This document shows, piece after piece, positions 56,801 through 64,000 of a DNA stretch of 64,000 bases. Numbering within the stretch: the stretch's first letter is position 1; each line of letters opens with the position of its first letter. This stretch comes from DAOMFB01 sp963801475. Its GTDB lineage: Bacteria > Acidobacteriota > Thermoanaerobaculia > UBA5066. The notes below the pieces were generated by a model. That model saw only the letters and a list, made by a program, of their open reading frames with translations, was not told the origin of the DNA and did no database searches. The DNA lies in NCBI GenBank assembly GCA_963801475.1, contig CAWDEX010000001.1:434001-498000 (forward strand), given 5' to 3'. The position numbers were made by a program, and so were the translations under genes.

Positions 56801-56961
56801 GGCGCCTTCGTCAGGACCTGCACCTGGACGTTTGTAATGTCCGGGACGGCATCGATCGGGAGCTGTGTCAGGGCGTAGCCACCTCCGGCGATGAGGAGGG
56901 CCGCGAGAAGGAGGACGAGCGGTCGATTCTCGAGGCTGAAGTCGACGAGCCGCCTCGGCAC
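53872..56961 (-). CDS. czcA: CzcA-type heavy-metal RND efflux pump
   Basis: 1,029 residues, full length for HME-RND. The N-terminal helix and TQLPIDAVPDITNVQVQVLT are typical of CzcA/CusA. SLGAIDFGLIVDGAVVLVEN carries the two Asp residues of the family motif in helix 4. A second set of helices near the C-terminus (FSIAAAVGFIALFGVAVLNG) repeats the fold. It expels divalent or monovalent metal ions by proton exchange as a trimer in the inner membrane. Last gene of a czcCBA operon. Metal specificity is uncertain. Confidence 0.9.
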   Translation of the reverse strand: MPRRLVDFSLENRPLVLLLAALLIAGGGYALTQLPIDAVPDITNVQVQVLTKAPALGPVEMEQFVTYPVEAAMNGLPKLREIRSVSRYGLSAVTVVFEDGVDVYFARQLVAERLVQAREAIPQGQGNPEMGPVTTGLGDVFQFTVEGDGVSAMERRTILDWMIAPRLRAVPGVTEVNTWGGIPKQYQVVVDPAKLQAHGLSLKEVFEAVGRGNANAGGGYIEHNREQYIVRGEGLVGSLADIEKIVLKAGPEGTPVTVGAVAQVREGSMLRIGVATADGDGETVIGLVQMLAGENALAVATRARHAVEELQPTLPKGIRIVPYYDRATFVRRVIRTVETNLLEGGILVVAVLFAFLGNVRAGLIVASAIPLSMLLAFTGMVQSRISANLMSLGAIDFGLIVDGAVVLVENIVRRLSEPEGREKTVRQLTAEAAHEVVRPISFGIGIIVLVYLPILSLQGIEGKMFKPMAWTVVFAIAGSLLLTLTLTPVLASLFLKKTGREHEPRFVGRLRALYLRGLDVCLVRRTSIVLAAILAVAAGAVIASRLGGEFLPRLDEGDLSISAIRPPSVGISEVAASTGRIERVLKRFPEVITVVSRSGTPELATDVMGIELGDVFVILKPKDEWTSARSKGALVEKMEKALDETVPGVGFSFQQPIEMRFNELIAGVRSDVGIKLFGDDLETLRQKGEEIARVVATVPGAEDVKAEQTAGLPVLRVKVDRDRCARYGISVSDVLDTVEAARAGKIVGTVFEGQRRFSLAVRFDDDTARTIEGLGNAPVAAPGGTLVPLGQLAEIALDTGPAQISREAVRRRVVVEVNVRGRDVASFVAEAQARLRDDVHLPDGYYIRWGGQFENLKRASRRLAVVVPLALALIFAMLYFAFGALMPAVLIYLNVPLAATGGVIALALRGLPFSIAAAVGFIALFGVAVLNGVVLMTQIRDLEGRSDLGVEDVLRRACGLRLRPVLMTALVASLGFVPMALSTGSGAEVQRPLATVVIGGLVTSTILTLFVLPTIYSFFGRPSAEPTLS

Positions 56962-56962
56962 C

Positions 56963-58198
56963 TCAGTCCCCCTCCTTGAGCGAGGCCTTGGCGAACTCCG
57001 ACTTCAGGACGAAGCTTCCCTCGGTGGCGACGACATCGCCGGCCTTGATGCCGGCGAGGATCTCCGTGAAGCCCTCGAAGCTGTGCCCGACCTCCACGTG
57101 GTGACGTGCGAAGACGCCGGGCTCGATCTCGACGAAGACGGTCGAACGTCCTTCCAGGGTCTGGAGGGCGGCCTGGGGAACGGCGACAATCGGGCGCGCC
57201 TCGCTCTGCGGCTTCGGAACATCCAGCTGCGCCTTCACGAAGAGCCCTTGCCGCAGCTTTCCTGCGGGGTTCTCGACGGTGGCCCTGACCCTGACGCTTC
57301 GAGTCTGCGGGTCGACGACGCTCCCGAGGAAGTCCACGCGACCATGGAACGTCTCCTGCGGATAGGCGTCGGTCCGCAGCGTCACGGGAAGGCCTTCGTG
57401 GAGGAGAGAGAGGTCCTTCTCGTAGGCATTGATGAACACCCAGACCGTTCCCAGATCGGCCACCGTCATAAGCGGCTGGAGCGCCTCGAACAGGGCTCCG
57501 GGTGTCACCTTCCGGTCGATAACGCGGCCGGCGAAGGGGGCGCGTAGCGTGAGCGTCGCCCCATCGGCCGCCGAGTGCGATTGCGCACCCGCCTCGTCGC
57601 GAAGTCGCGCCACCGCCTCGTCGCTGTCTCCGTAGAGGTGGAGGGTCCGCTCGGCGGATGCGACGGCCGCCTTCTTGGAGAGGTAGTCGCCCTCGCGCGC
57701 CTGGAACTCCCCGGCGCTGATCGCGTTCGCCTCGACGAGCTTCTTCGCCCGCTCATAGGCGCGGGCGGACACGTTGAATCCCGACAGTTCCTTCACGAAC
57801 TCCTCGCGAGTCCGGCCGAGGTCGACGCTCTCGATCACCAGGAGCGAATCGCCGGCCTTCACCCTCGCACCGAGATCCACCGGAATCGACACGACGCGGC
57901 CCTTGACGTTCGCGGCGACATGCAAGAGTCGGTTCTCGTCGTAGCCCACGCTCCCGTTGAGGGAGAGAAGGTGCGACAGGTCGACGACCTGGACCTTCCA
58001 CGTGGTGATTCCGGCCTCGGCGATCGCGGCCGCGGTAAGGCGGACTCGTTCAGGGGTCGCGGGCTCCGCGACCCTCCCCGCGTCCCTTGCAGGCGACTCG
58101 ATTGATGGCCTGGCCGCTGAGCGGTCCTTGCAGCCGGCCAGTGCCACGCTGGCGCACAGGACGAGACCGACGAGCCGGTTGAAGGTTCTGGCATTCAT
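56963..58198 (-). CDS. czcB: CzcB-type periplasmic adaptor protein
   Basis: 411 residues. N-terminal lipoprotein-like signal ending ASVALAGCKD. Barrel-sandwich pieces (YDENRLLHVAANVKGRVVSI, GARVKAGDSLLVIES) flank a helical hairpin (EFVKELSGFNVSARAYERAK). The C-terminal part includes VEPGVFARHHVEVGHSFEG. It links the inner-membrane pump to the outer-membrane channel. Start overlaps the czcC stop by 4 nt and the stop is 1 nt before czcA, so translation is probably coupled. Confidence 0.88.
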   Translation of the reverse strand: MNARTFNRLVGLVLCASVALAGCKDRSAARPSIESPARDAGRVAEPATPERVRLTAAAIAEAGITTWKVQVVDLSHLLSLNGSVGYDENRLLHVAANVKGRVVSIPVDLGARVKAGDSLLVIESVDLGRTREEFVKELSGFNVSARAYERAKKLVEANAISAGEFQAREGDYLSKKAAVASAERTLHLYGDSDEAVARLRDEAGAQSHSAADGATLTLRAPFAGRVIDRKVTPGALFEALQPLMTVADLGTVWVFINAYEKDLSLLHEGLPVTLRTDAYPQETFHGRVDFLGSVVDPQTRSVRVRATVENPAGKLRQGLFVKAQLDVPKPQSEARPIVAVPQAALQTLEGRSTVFVEIEPGVFARHHVEVGHSFEGFTEILAGIKAGDVVATEGSFVLKSEFAKASLKEGD

Positions 58199-59472
58199 TT
58201 CGTATCTCCCCGTGGTGTCGTTGGTGACGTGGCGTCGTTCGGCCCGAGCAAGCGCTGGAGTTCCGAGATTGCGACAGACAGCTCGAATCGGGCTCGGATC
58301 TCCTCGCGTCGCGCGTCACGTGCCGTCCGCTGGGTGTCGAGGAGATCGAGGAGCGACGTCTCGCCCTCCTCGAAGAGAAGCCGGGCGAGGCGGAGACTCT
58401 CGGCTGCCGAGGGGAGCAGGTCGCTCATGAGGGTCGCGACCTGTGCGGCCGAGGTGTCCACGTCTCGCCGCCGAGTCTCGACCTCGGTCAGGAGCGCCAG
58501 GCGGATGCGCTCTGCCTCAGCGATGCGGAACTGTGACTCCGCGCCGGCTCGCGCTATGTCACCGCGACGCGCGTTCCAGAGGGGCAGCACGACTCCGATT
58601 GAGGCGCCGTAGGCGTCGCGGTCCAGCTCTCTGACGCTGAAGAACGAGAACCCGAGGTCCGGCACCCGCGACCGGCGGGCGCTTGTAAGGAGAGAGATGG
58701 CCCGGGCCGCCTCCGCGCGGGCGCGAAGCACCCCAGGGCTCCGCTCCAACCGGGCCGGGAGCGCCTCTGGGAGCGAGTCCGCCGCGTCGGCCGGTCCGGG
58801 GAGCTCCCCGCCGAGGATGAGCGGCTTCGGGAGGGGGCTCGACGCGAGCGTCCGGAGGGCCGCCTCTGCGGCCACGGCCTCACGTTCGGCGGAATTTAGC
58901 TCGCGCTGCTGCTTCAGCCACTCGACGCGGGCCTTGATCCGGTCGACCTCTCTCGTCTCCCCGAGCGAGGTTCGGCGGCTCATGAGGTCGAGGAGCGAGC
59001 GGGCGTCTGCCTCCGTTGCCTGAGCAACCTCCAACAACGCCCGGGCTTCGAGAAGGCGGTAGAAGGCGAGCCGGGCGTCGATCGCCAGGCCCCACCGAGT
59101 CGCCGAGGCTTCCGCCCGGCGTGCTTCTGCGGCATGGTCCGCAGCCTCGATGCCGGCCGCGCGAGCGGGGAACCACGGAATCACCTGCGAGAGCGCGATG
59201 CCGTTTTCCGTGGCGCGGACAGAGGAGTCGCTTGCGCTACGACCCTGGCCGAGGCTCAGCTCCAGGGTCGGGTCGGGGAAGAGCCGTGCCCCACGCGTCT
59301 CAGCGGCAGCACTCTCTTCGAGCGCCACGCCGGCCTGTGAAGCCGGGTGTGATCGCAGGACGGCCTCGACGTAGGTCTCGATCCGGAGCGGCACGTCGGC
59401 ACCTCGTGCGGCGCCGGCCGCGACGATGAGAGCCGTGAAGCAGAGAAGCCGGGGCCGTAGCCGTCTGGGCAT
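58195..59472 (-). CDS. czcC: CzcC-type outer-membrane efflux protein
   Basis: 425 residues after choosing the ATG preceded by GAGGAGGAG; an upstream in-frame start adds 13 unlikely residues. Signal peptide (LLCFTALIVAAGAARGAD). Two OEP repeats of long helices are visible (RLFPDPTLELSLGQG, LLEVAQATEADARSLLDLMS, and TSARRSRVPDLGFSFFSVRE, LFEEGETSLLDLLDTQRTA). It forms the TolC-like channel of the metal pump. First of the three pump genes. Confidence 0.86.
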   Translation of the reverse strand: MPRRLRPRLLCFTALIVAAGAARGADVPLRIETYVEAVLRSHPASQAGVALEESAAAETRGARLFPDPTLELSLGQGRSASDSSVRATENGIALSQVIPWFPARAAGIEAADHAAEARRAEASATRWGLAIDARLAFYRLLEARALLEVAQATEADARSLLDLMSRRTSLGETREVDRIKARVEWLKQQRELNSAEREAVAAEAALRTLASSPLPKPLILGGELPGPADAADSLPEALPARLERSPGVLRARAEAARAISLLTSARRSRVPDLGFSFFSVRELDRDAYGASIGVVLPLWNARRGDIARAGAESQFRIAEAERIRLALLTEVETRRRDVDTSAAQVATLMSDLLPSAAESLRLARLLFEEGETSLLDLLDTQRTARDARREEIRARFELSVAISELQRLLGPNDATSPTTPRGDTK

Positions 59473-59556
59473 GGATGCTCCTCCTCGAGAGGTTCCGGGT
59501 GGGAAGGCCACCTCGCGCGCCAGGCGCGGGCCAGCCTGACAAGACGCCGCGGAAAC

Positions 59557-59871
59557 CTAGACGAGGGGAGGGTGCGTGATCGACGCGGGAACGGCCGGTT
59601 GATCCGCTGCGGGCCCGGGAGCGTGAAGATTCGATGCCAACAGTGGCGGTGCGACTCGAACGGCTTCGACGACACCAAGGGCGACATGGCAGGCGCAAGG
59701 GCAGATCGAAGGCGCGGGAGCCGGCGAGCCGTCCGCCGACCCAGACGCGAAACACCGGTCGGAAGCGCCGGCTTCGACCGCGAGATCGTCCGGACACGGG
59801 ACCGCTGCCGCCAGGAGGCCGACAGCGATTACGAGGACGATCAGGCCGGATCGGCGCGGCATCCCACGCAT
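59557..59871 (-). CDS. Small exported Cys/His-containing protein leading the czc operon
   Basis: 104 residues. N-terminal hydrophobic segment (GLIVLVIAVGLLAAAVPCP), then a Cys/His cluster SICPCACHVALGVV and a Pro/His-rich tail (NLHAPGPAADQP). No named family is certain, but small periplasmic Cys/His proteins often precede metal-efflux operons and may bind the ion. ATG is chosen because TATCAT lies 8 nt before it. The gene lies 84 nt upstream of czcC on the same strand and is likely co-transcribed. Confidence 0.6.
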   Translation of the reverse strand: MRGMPRRSGLIVLVIAVGLLAAAVPCPDDLAVEAGASDRCFASGSADGSPAPAPSICPCACHVALGVVEAVRVAPPLLASNLHAPGPAADQPAVPASITHPPLV

Positions 59872-59879
59872 GGGCGCGA

Positions 59880-59885
59880 ATGATA
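59880..59885 (-). promoter_or_regulatory. TATCAT -10-like element of the czc operon
   Basis: TATCAT on the minus strand, 8 nt before the small-protein ATG. Confidence 0.45.
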
Positions 59886-59964
59886 CGCGACTTGTCGGGC
59901 TCTTCGCCGTCGGCGCGTTCCCATCCTGGCGGTACCCATGTCGAGGCCCGCCCGCGCGCCGACG

Positions 59965-59970
59965 TAGACT
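59965..59970 (+). promoter_or_regulatory. TAGACT -10-like element of the pseudopilin operon
   Basis: Exact TAGACT 9 nt before the first pseudopilin ATG; GAAGAGG also lies in this gap. Confidence 0.5.
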
Positions 59971-59979
59971 GAAGAGGCG

Positions 59980-60369
59980 ATGCGCCGAGAGACGTCCGGG
60001 ACCAGCCTCCTCGAGGCGCTCGTGGCGCTGTCGATCCTCGGCATCGTCCTGACGATGGGGGCGGGGTTCCTCGCGAGGCGGCGCGACCTGGACCGGGAGC
60101 GGCTCGACCGGGAGCGGGCGCTCCGCACCGTCCGGAGCGAGTGGGTCTTCCTCCGGACGGCGTCGCGCGCGGAGTTCCTCCCGGCCGAGGAGCGGGAGTT
60201 CTTCGGCCCTTCGGAGTTCCTTGACGGCCTCGCGGCCCGGGCCCCGCGGCTCACGCTGAAGCCCGGTCCGCACCCGGACCTCTGGTTCGCCCGTCTCGAC
60301 GTCGGCTACGGGCGGCACGGCCGGCGGCTCGTCGAGGAGGGGTGGGTCTTCGCCGGAGGCGGCCCGTGA
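59980..60369 (+). CDS. Type II secretion minor pseudopilin, GspI-like
   Basis: 129 residues. Prepilin-type start: short charged leader, then GTSLLEALVALSILGIVLT with Glu5 after the cleavage site. A coiled Arg/Glu-rich helix and a small beta domain follow. It would be cleaved by a prepilin peptidase and sit at the tip of a pseudopilus. First of three overlapping genes whose order matches gspI-J-K. I find no gspG or gspH here, so the rest of the machine must be elsewhere. Confidence 0.72.
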   Translation: MRRETSGTSLLEALVALSILGIVLTMGAGFLARRRDLDRERLDRERALRTVRSEWVFLRTASRAEFLPAEEREFFGPSEFLDGLAARAPRLTLKPGPHPDLWFARLDVGYGRHGRRLVEEGWVFAGGGP

Positions 60370-60860
60370 GGCGGCGGGGCTTCACCCTCCTCGAGACGAC
60401 GGTCGTCCTCATGATCGGCCTCGTCGTCACGCTCTCTCTCTGGCCGCTCGCGCTCGACCTTCTCCGGCGGCAGCAGCGGCTTTCGGCGCGCGTCCTCACC
60501 GTCCGGACGTTCGCCCTCCTGCACGAGCGACTGGGGGCCGACTTCGCCCGCGCGTCCTCCTTCGGCGTGGAGCCGGTCATCCCGAGCGCGGCGTTCCGCC
60601 TGACGCTCGCCGCGCGCGAGTCCGACGGGCCGGAAGTGATCTGGGACGTGGGGCTCCGGACGGCCGTTCGAACCGAGCGCCGGACCGGATCGGACGGAAA
60701 CGCGGGGGAGACGGCGCGGCGCTGGAGCTTCGACGGAAGCCTCTCGCTCCGTCGCGACGAGCTTCTCTTCGGCCGCTGCGTCATCGTCTGGGAGCCCGAC
60801 GACGGCCCGACGGAGCTCTTCGCGTTCGTGGCCGAGCCGCGGACGAGAGAGGCGCCGTGA
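60366..60860 (+). CDS. Type II secretion minor pseudopilin, GspJ-like
   Basis: 164 residues from a GTG that overlaps the previous stop. Prepilin start RRRGFTLLETTVVLMIGLVV with Glu5 is clear. The soluble part has FALLHERLGADFARASSFGV and ends in a beta region (ELLFGRCVIVWEPDDGP). Size fits GspJ-type pseudopilins. Translationally coupled to its neighbours. Confidence 0.72.
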   Translation: MRRRGFTLLETTVVLMIGLVVTLSLWPLALDLLRRQQRLSARVLTVRTFALLHERLGADFARASSFGVEPVIPSAAFRLTLAARESDGPEVIWDVGLRTAVRTERRTGSDGNAGETARRWSFDGSLSLRRDELLFGRCVIVWEPDDGPTELFAFVAEPRTREAP

Positions 60861-61333
60861 GAGACCGCGGATTCGCCCTCGTCGCCGTCACGGCCGTTCT
60901 CGGGCTCCTCCTTCTCGTCTTCGCGGTCCTCGCGAAAGTCCTCGCCGACGACCTCGCCGAGACCCGCCGGCGCGCGAACTCGGCCTACGCCCGCGAGCTG
61001 TCGCTCTCGGGGCTCGCCTGGGCCCGCGCGTCGATCTCCCGCGGCGGCGCCCTCGCGCCGGAGTCCCTCGAGGTCGCGGGGGGCCGGATCGAGGTGACGC
61101 CCGAGATCACGGAGCGGGGGCTCCGCGTCGTGTCGGTCGGGCTCGTGACGAGCGGCGAGGCGGTCGTCGCGCGCCATGCGGCGGCTTTCGATGCCGGGGT
61201 CGCGACGCGGCAGCTCCGCGATCCCCCCGCGGCCTCCGTTCCGGAGTTGCAGGAGCCGCCGGTCGTGGAGGAGCCGCCCGTTCCGGAGGTTGCCACGCCC
61301 GTCCCCGTGCCCGAGCGCCAGGGCGCGTGGTGA
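60857..61333 (+). CDS. Short GspK-like protein with Pro-rich tail
   Basis: 158 residues from GTG, overlapping the GspJ-like stop. Starts RDRGFALVAVTAVLGLLLLV, the GspK-type prepilin start lacking Glu5, as in other GspK proteins. The helix (ARELSLSGLAWARASISRGG) matches the beginning of GspK, but the two alpha-helical domains of a normal protein (300+ residues) are absent. A Pro/Glu tail (PELQEPPVVEEPPVPEV) replaces them. Either a shortened form or a tip protein of a different kind. Confidence 0.65.
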   Translation: MRDRGFALVAVTAVLGLLLLVFAVLAKVLADDLAETRRRANSAYARELSLSGLAWARASISRGGALAPESLEVAGGRIEVTPEITERGLRVVSVGLVTSGEAVVARHAAAFDAGVATRQLRDPPAASVPELQEPPVVEEPPVPEVATPVPVPERQGAW

Positions 61334-61344
61334 AATGGGCGGCG

Positions 61345-62115
61345 ATGTGTCTCGTCGTCTTCGCCTGGAAGTCCCGCCCCGACCTGACCCTTCTCGTCGC
61401 CGCGAACCGGGACGAGTTTCACGCGCGCCTCGCCGCCCCGGCGGCGTTCTGGAGCGAGCCGTCCGGTCTCCTCGCCGGACGGGATCTTTCGGCGGGGGGG
61501 ACGTGGCTCGGCGTCACGCGCACGCGGCGCGCCGCGTTCCTGACGAACCACCGCGATCCCCGGTCCCATCGTGACGGTGCGCCTTCGCGCGGCGCGCTCG
61601 TGGCGGAGTTTCTGAGAGGGGAGGAGCGCCCGGGGGACTTTCTTCGAAGGATGGAGAGAGACGCGGGGAGCTTCAACGGCTTCCATCTCGTCGTTTCGGA
61701 CCCCTCGGAGCTCTGGTACTTCACGAACACCGGGGGAGCCCCTCGGCGGCTGCCGCCGGGGATCCACGGCATCTCGAACGGGCCGGTCGACGAGCCGTGG
61801 CCGAAGGTGACGCGGACGACGGCGCGGCTGGCTCGTCTCCTCGAAGCCCCGGCGGCTCCGGAACCCGAGGCGCTGCTCGACCTCCTCTCAGATCGGGAGC
61901 GATCTCCCGACACGGAGCTCCCCGCGACGGGGATTCCTCTCGAATGGGAGCGCGCGCTGTCGTCGGTCTTCGTCGTACACGGGAGCTACGGGACCCGATG
62001 CTCGACGGCGCTCCTCGTGTCGAAAGACGGAAATCTCCGGCTCGTCGAGCGGTCGTTCGACCCCTCGGGCGAGCCGACCGGCACGGTGGACGTCTCGATC
62101 CCGGTGGAGCCCTAG
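61345..62115 (+). CDS. NRDE/TANGO2-family protein
   Basis: 256 residues. MCLVVFAWKSRPDLTLLVAANRDEFHARLA opens with a possible nucleophilic Cys2 and the NRDE motif that names the family. FLTNHRDPRS, GFHLVVSDPSELWYFTN and HGISNGPVDEPWPKV are family marks. The ATG is chosen because it places Cys at residue 2. Bacterial function is unknown; animal TANGO2 is linked to lipid and haem handling. It follows the pseudopilin operon by 11 nt. Its end overlaps the HtrA-type gene by 4 nt. Confidence 0.85.
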   Translation: MCLVVFAWKSRPDLTLLVAANRDEFHARLAAPAAFWSEPSGLLAGRDLSAGGTWLGVTRTRRAAFLTNHRDPRSHRDGAPSRGALVAEFLRGEERPGDFLRRMERDAGSFNGFHLVVSDPSELWYFTNTGGAPRRLPPGIHGISNGPVDEPWPKVTRTTARLARLLEAPAAPEPEALLDLLSDRERSPDTELPATGIPLEWERALSSVFVVHGSYGTRCSTALLVSKDGNLRLVERSFDPSGEPTGTVDVSIPVEP

Positions 62116-63260
62116 CGCGACTCCGAGAGAAGGACGTCGGTCTCGAGCGTCCGGTCGCCGCGGAGGAACTTCACCTTCGCCTTCTCGCCGGGCTTCCGCT
62201 TCTCGAGGAGGGTTGCGAGGTCGTCGTAGCTGTGGACCGGCTTGCCGTCCACCTCGACGATGACGTCGCCGACGAGGATGTCGCCGTTCTCGTCCTGGCG
62301 CGTCCCGCGGAGCCCGGCCTTCTCGGCGCCGGAGCCCTCGTTGACCGACATGAGGAGGACGCCGTCCACGCCGAGGCGCTGCGCGAGACGCGGGTCGGCG
62401 AGGACGACGCCGAGCTGGGGGCGGATGACGCGGCCGTGCTGGATGATCTGCGGCACGACCTCGTTGACCGTGTCGACCGGGATCGCGAAGCCGATCCCCG
62501 CGCTGCCGCCCGAGGGGCTGGCGATCTGCGTGTTGACGCCGATGAGGCGCCCGGCGCTGTCGAGCAGGGGGCCCCCGGAGTTGCCCGGGTTGATCGCGGC
62601 GTCGGTCTGGATGACCTCCCCGATCTTCCGGTTCGTCATCGACTGGATGCTCCGTCCGAGGGCGCTGACGATTCCCGTCGTCAGCGTCCGGTCGAGGCCG
62701 AAGGGGTTTCCGATGGCGAAGACGCGCTGACCGACGGAAAGGTCGCGGCTCGTCCCGACCAGGATCGGCCTCAGCTTTTCCCGCGGCGCCGGGATCCGGA
62801 GGACGGCGACGTCCTTGTCGGGGGCCGCGCCGACGACCCGGGCGGGGTATGTCGACTGGTCGTCCAGCGTGACCCGGACGTTGGAAGAACTGGCGATGAC
62901 GTGGAAATTCGTCACGACGTGCCCGTCGGCGTCCCAGATGAAGCCGGAGCCGGCGCCCTGCGGCACCTCCATGACGTCGAAGAAGCTCCGCGCGCGCGCC
63001 AGCGTCGTGACGTAGACGACGGACGGGCTCGAACGGGAGAAGAGCTCGATCGTCGCCTTCTCCTCCGAGGAGAGATCGCCGCGCGCCGTCACGGGGCGAG
63101 GCTCGGCGGGCGGGCCCCCCGCACGGCGGGCGAAGGGGTTCGGGATCCCTCCCTGGAGGAGCCGGAAGACGATGTAAGCCGCCAGGATGCCGAGGAGGAG
63201 CGGCAGGAGGGCGGACGGCCGTCGCGGAGGCGAGGTCGGCGGAGGCGGGTAGCCGGACAT
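62112..63260 (-). CDS. HtrA/DegP-type serine protease with one PDZ domain
   Basis: 382 residues. A transmembrane anchor near the N-terminus (ALLPLLLGILAAYIVFRLL), then a trypsin-like domain with catalytic His (VVTNFHVIA), Asp (DKDVAVLRI) and Ser (INPGNSGGPLLD), and a PDZ domain (GVVLADPRLAQRLGVDGVLL, GDVIVEVDGKPVHSYDDL). It would degrade or refold damaged envelope proteins. Length fits DegS-like single-PDZ members. It is convergent with the TANGO2-type gene. Confidence 0.9.
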   Translation of the reverse strand: MSGYPPPPTSPPRRPSALLPLLLGILAAYIVFRLLQGGIPNPFARRAGGPPAEPRPVTARGDLSSEEKATIELFSRSSPSVVYVTTLARARSFFDVMEVPQGAGSGFIWDADGHVVTNFHVIASSSNVRVTLDDQSTYPARVVGAAPDKDVAVLRIPAPREKLRPILVGTSRDLSVGQRVFAIGNPFGLDRTLTTGIVSALGRSIQSMTNRKIGEVIQTDAAINPGNSGGPLLDSAGRLIGVNTQIASPSGGSAGIGFAIPVDTVNEVVPQIIQHGRVIRPQLGVVLADPRLAQRLGVDGVLLMSVNEGSGAEKAGLRGTRQDENGDILVGDVIVEVDGKPVHSYDDLATLLEKRKPGEKAKVKFLRGDRTLETDVLLSESR

Positions 63261-63302
63261 CTTCAGGGCGATTCTAGGCCGAGTCGAGCGCGGACCGAGG
63301 CG

Positions 63303-64000
63303 TCAGCGGCGCGCGCCCCCGGTTCCGAGACCGGCGAGCCCGTCGACGAGGATCAGGCTCGAGAGGTTCTCGCTGAGCGCGAGGACGAGAGAGCGGCCGT
63401 CCGGCGAGAGGGCGAACGACTCGACGTCCGTGTTCGCATCGAATCCCGCGAGGGGCCGGCGCGAAGCGGACGTGTCGCGCCCGGGCGCGAAATCCTGCAG
63501 GAAGACGCCCGAGCGACCGCGCTCGTCCTGCCCGATGAAGGCGATCGCCTTGCCGTCCGGCGTCCAGGACGCCCGCCCCGCGACGTACTGCGGGGCGGGA
63601 ACGGCCAGGGGGACGTCGAGCTCGAAGGGGGCCGGCACGCCGTCCTCGAGGCGGACGACGTGAACGACGGCGCGCGCCGCCGGGGCCGGCACGGTGTAGA
63701 GGACCCACTTCCCGTCGGGCGATGCGTGGGGCGCCGCGACGAATCCGGACACGAGGCGGCGGGCCTCGCTCCCGTCGGGCCGGATCTTCCAGACCCCCGC
63801 CTTCTCGCGCTGGAACGAGGCGAAGACGATCCAGGAGAGGTCCGCAGGCGCGGAGGGATTCCCCGCGTCCGCGCCGTCGTTCGAGACCTGTCTCGGGTTG
63901 GAACCGTCCGGGTCGGCCATCCAGATCTCGTGGTGGCCGGAACGTGTCGAGCTCCAGAGGAGATGCCGGCCGTCGCCGGTGAGGAACGGATCGCGGTCGT
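63303..64000 (-). CDS. C-terminal part of a TolB/PD40 propeller protein (partial)
   Basis: At least 232 codons, open to the right edge; the reading across it is DPFLTGDGRHLLWSSTRSG. PD40 repeats are clear (SPDGKWVLYT, TPDGKAIAFIG, SPDGRSLVLALSE). The closing GLGTGGARR is unlike the island kinases. It may be the end of another Ser/Thr kinase-TolB fusion, a TolB-like protein or a propeller peptidase; the N-terminal part is outside. Same strand as the HtrA-type gene, stop 42 nt upstream of it. Confidence 0.75.
   Translation of the reverse strand, partial: DRDPFLTGDGRHLLWSSTRSGHHEIWMADPDGSNPRQVSNDGADAGNPSAPADLSWIVFASFQREKAGVWKIRPDGSEARRLVSGFVAAPHASPDGKWVLYTVPAPAARAVVHVVRLEDGVPAPFELDVPLAVPAPQYVAGRASWTPDGKAIAFIGQDERGRSGVFLQDFAPGRDTSASRRPLAGFDANTDVESFALSPDGRSLVLALSENLSSLILVDGLAGLGTGGARR

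Overview
The window is a GC-rich (about 70 % by eye) bacterial chromosome segment. No rRNA, tRNA, phage gene, transposase or CRISPR array is visible. Several traits point to Acidobacteriota, possibly a Thermoanaerobaculia-like lineage: many Ser/Thr kinases fused to TolB-type propellers, two large secreted VPS10/BNR proteins, winged-helix regulators fused to FHA domains, a fused gamma-alpha 2-oxoacid:ferredoxin oxidoreductase, and many GTG starts. That placement is inference from gene content; no marker gene is present. A recurring TAGACT (or TANNNT) hexamer lies 6-30 nt before many starts and looks like a -10 element giving short or absent leaders.

Layout. (1) 1-1957: edge of a membrane protein, threonine synthase, a small secreted HExxH protein. 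(2) 2088-18456: a signalling island built from repeated copies of one module, a TolB-type Ser/Thr kinase next to a winged-helix/FHA regulator. Two regulators are intact and at least two are decayed. Next to each decayed copy sits a nucleotidyltransferase/HEPN (MntA/HepT-type) toxin-antitoxin pair. The island also holds a kinase-nSTAND-WD40 giant with a single-base frameshift, and an operon encoding an active kinase followed by a paralogous pseudokinase. A 226-bp near-identical direct repeat records the duplications. (3) 18577-29334: a small membrane-anchored protein, a DUF4097-type beta protein, an alpha/beta hydrolase lacking its serine, a cholesterol-oxidase-like flavoenzyme, a Ca2+/H+ antiporter, a dihaem peroxidase, a hemolysin-III protein, a secreted M24 peptidase and a sodium:solute symporter. 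(4) 29344-42716: a ceramidase-like membrane protein, two VPS10/BNR paralogs, a GT-C-like membrane protein, an aromatic amino acid hydroxylase, a polyphosphate:AMP phosphotransferase, a PEBP protein and a Thr/Pro-repeat haem lipoprotein. (5) 42732-50952: an Fpg-type glycosylase and a membrane kinase that were once divergent neighbours, now separated by a 3.1-kb insert carrying a large M4 protease and flanked by 93-bp direct repeats; then SRAP, GGDEF and lipoprotein genes. (6) 51047-53742: korAB with a strong terminator. (7) 53872-59871: a czcCBA-type heavy-metal efflux operon led by a small Cys-rich exported protein. (8) 59980-64000: three pseudopilin genes, a TANGO2-type gene, an HtrA-type protease and the C-terminal part of another TolB-propeller protein.

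How the genes work together. The island suggests a phosphorylation-driven circuit: membrane kinases with extracytoplasmic propellers phosphorylate targets, and DNA-binding proteins carrying phosphothreonine-binding FHA domains read the mark. The kinase/pseudokinase operon, the decaying regulator copies and the toxin-antitoxin pairs at the duplication junctions are the most unusual content. The rest looks like ordinary metabolism, secreted proteolysis, metal export and redox genes.
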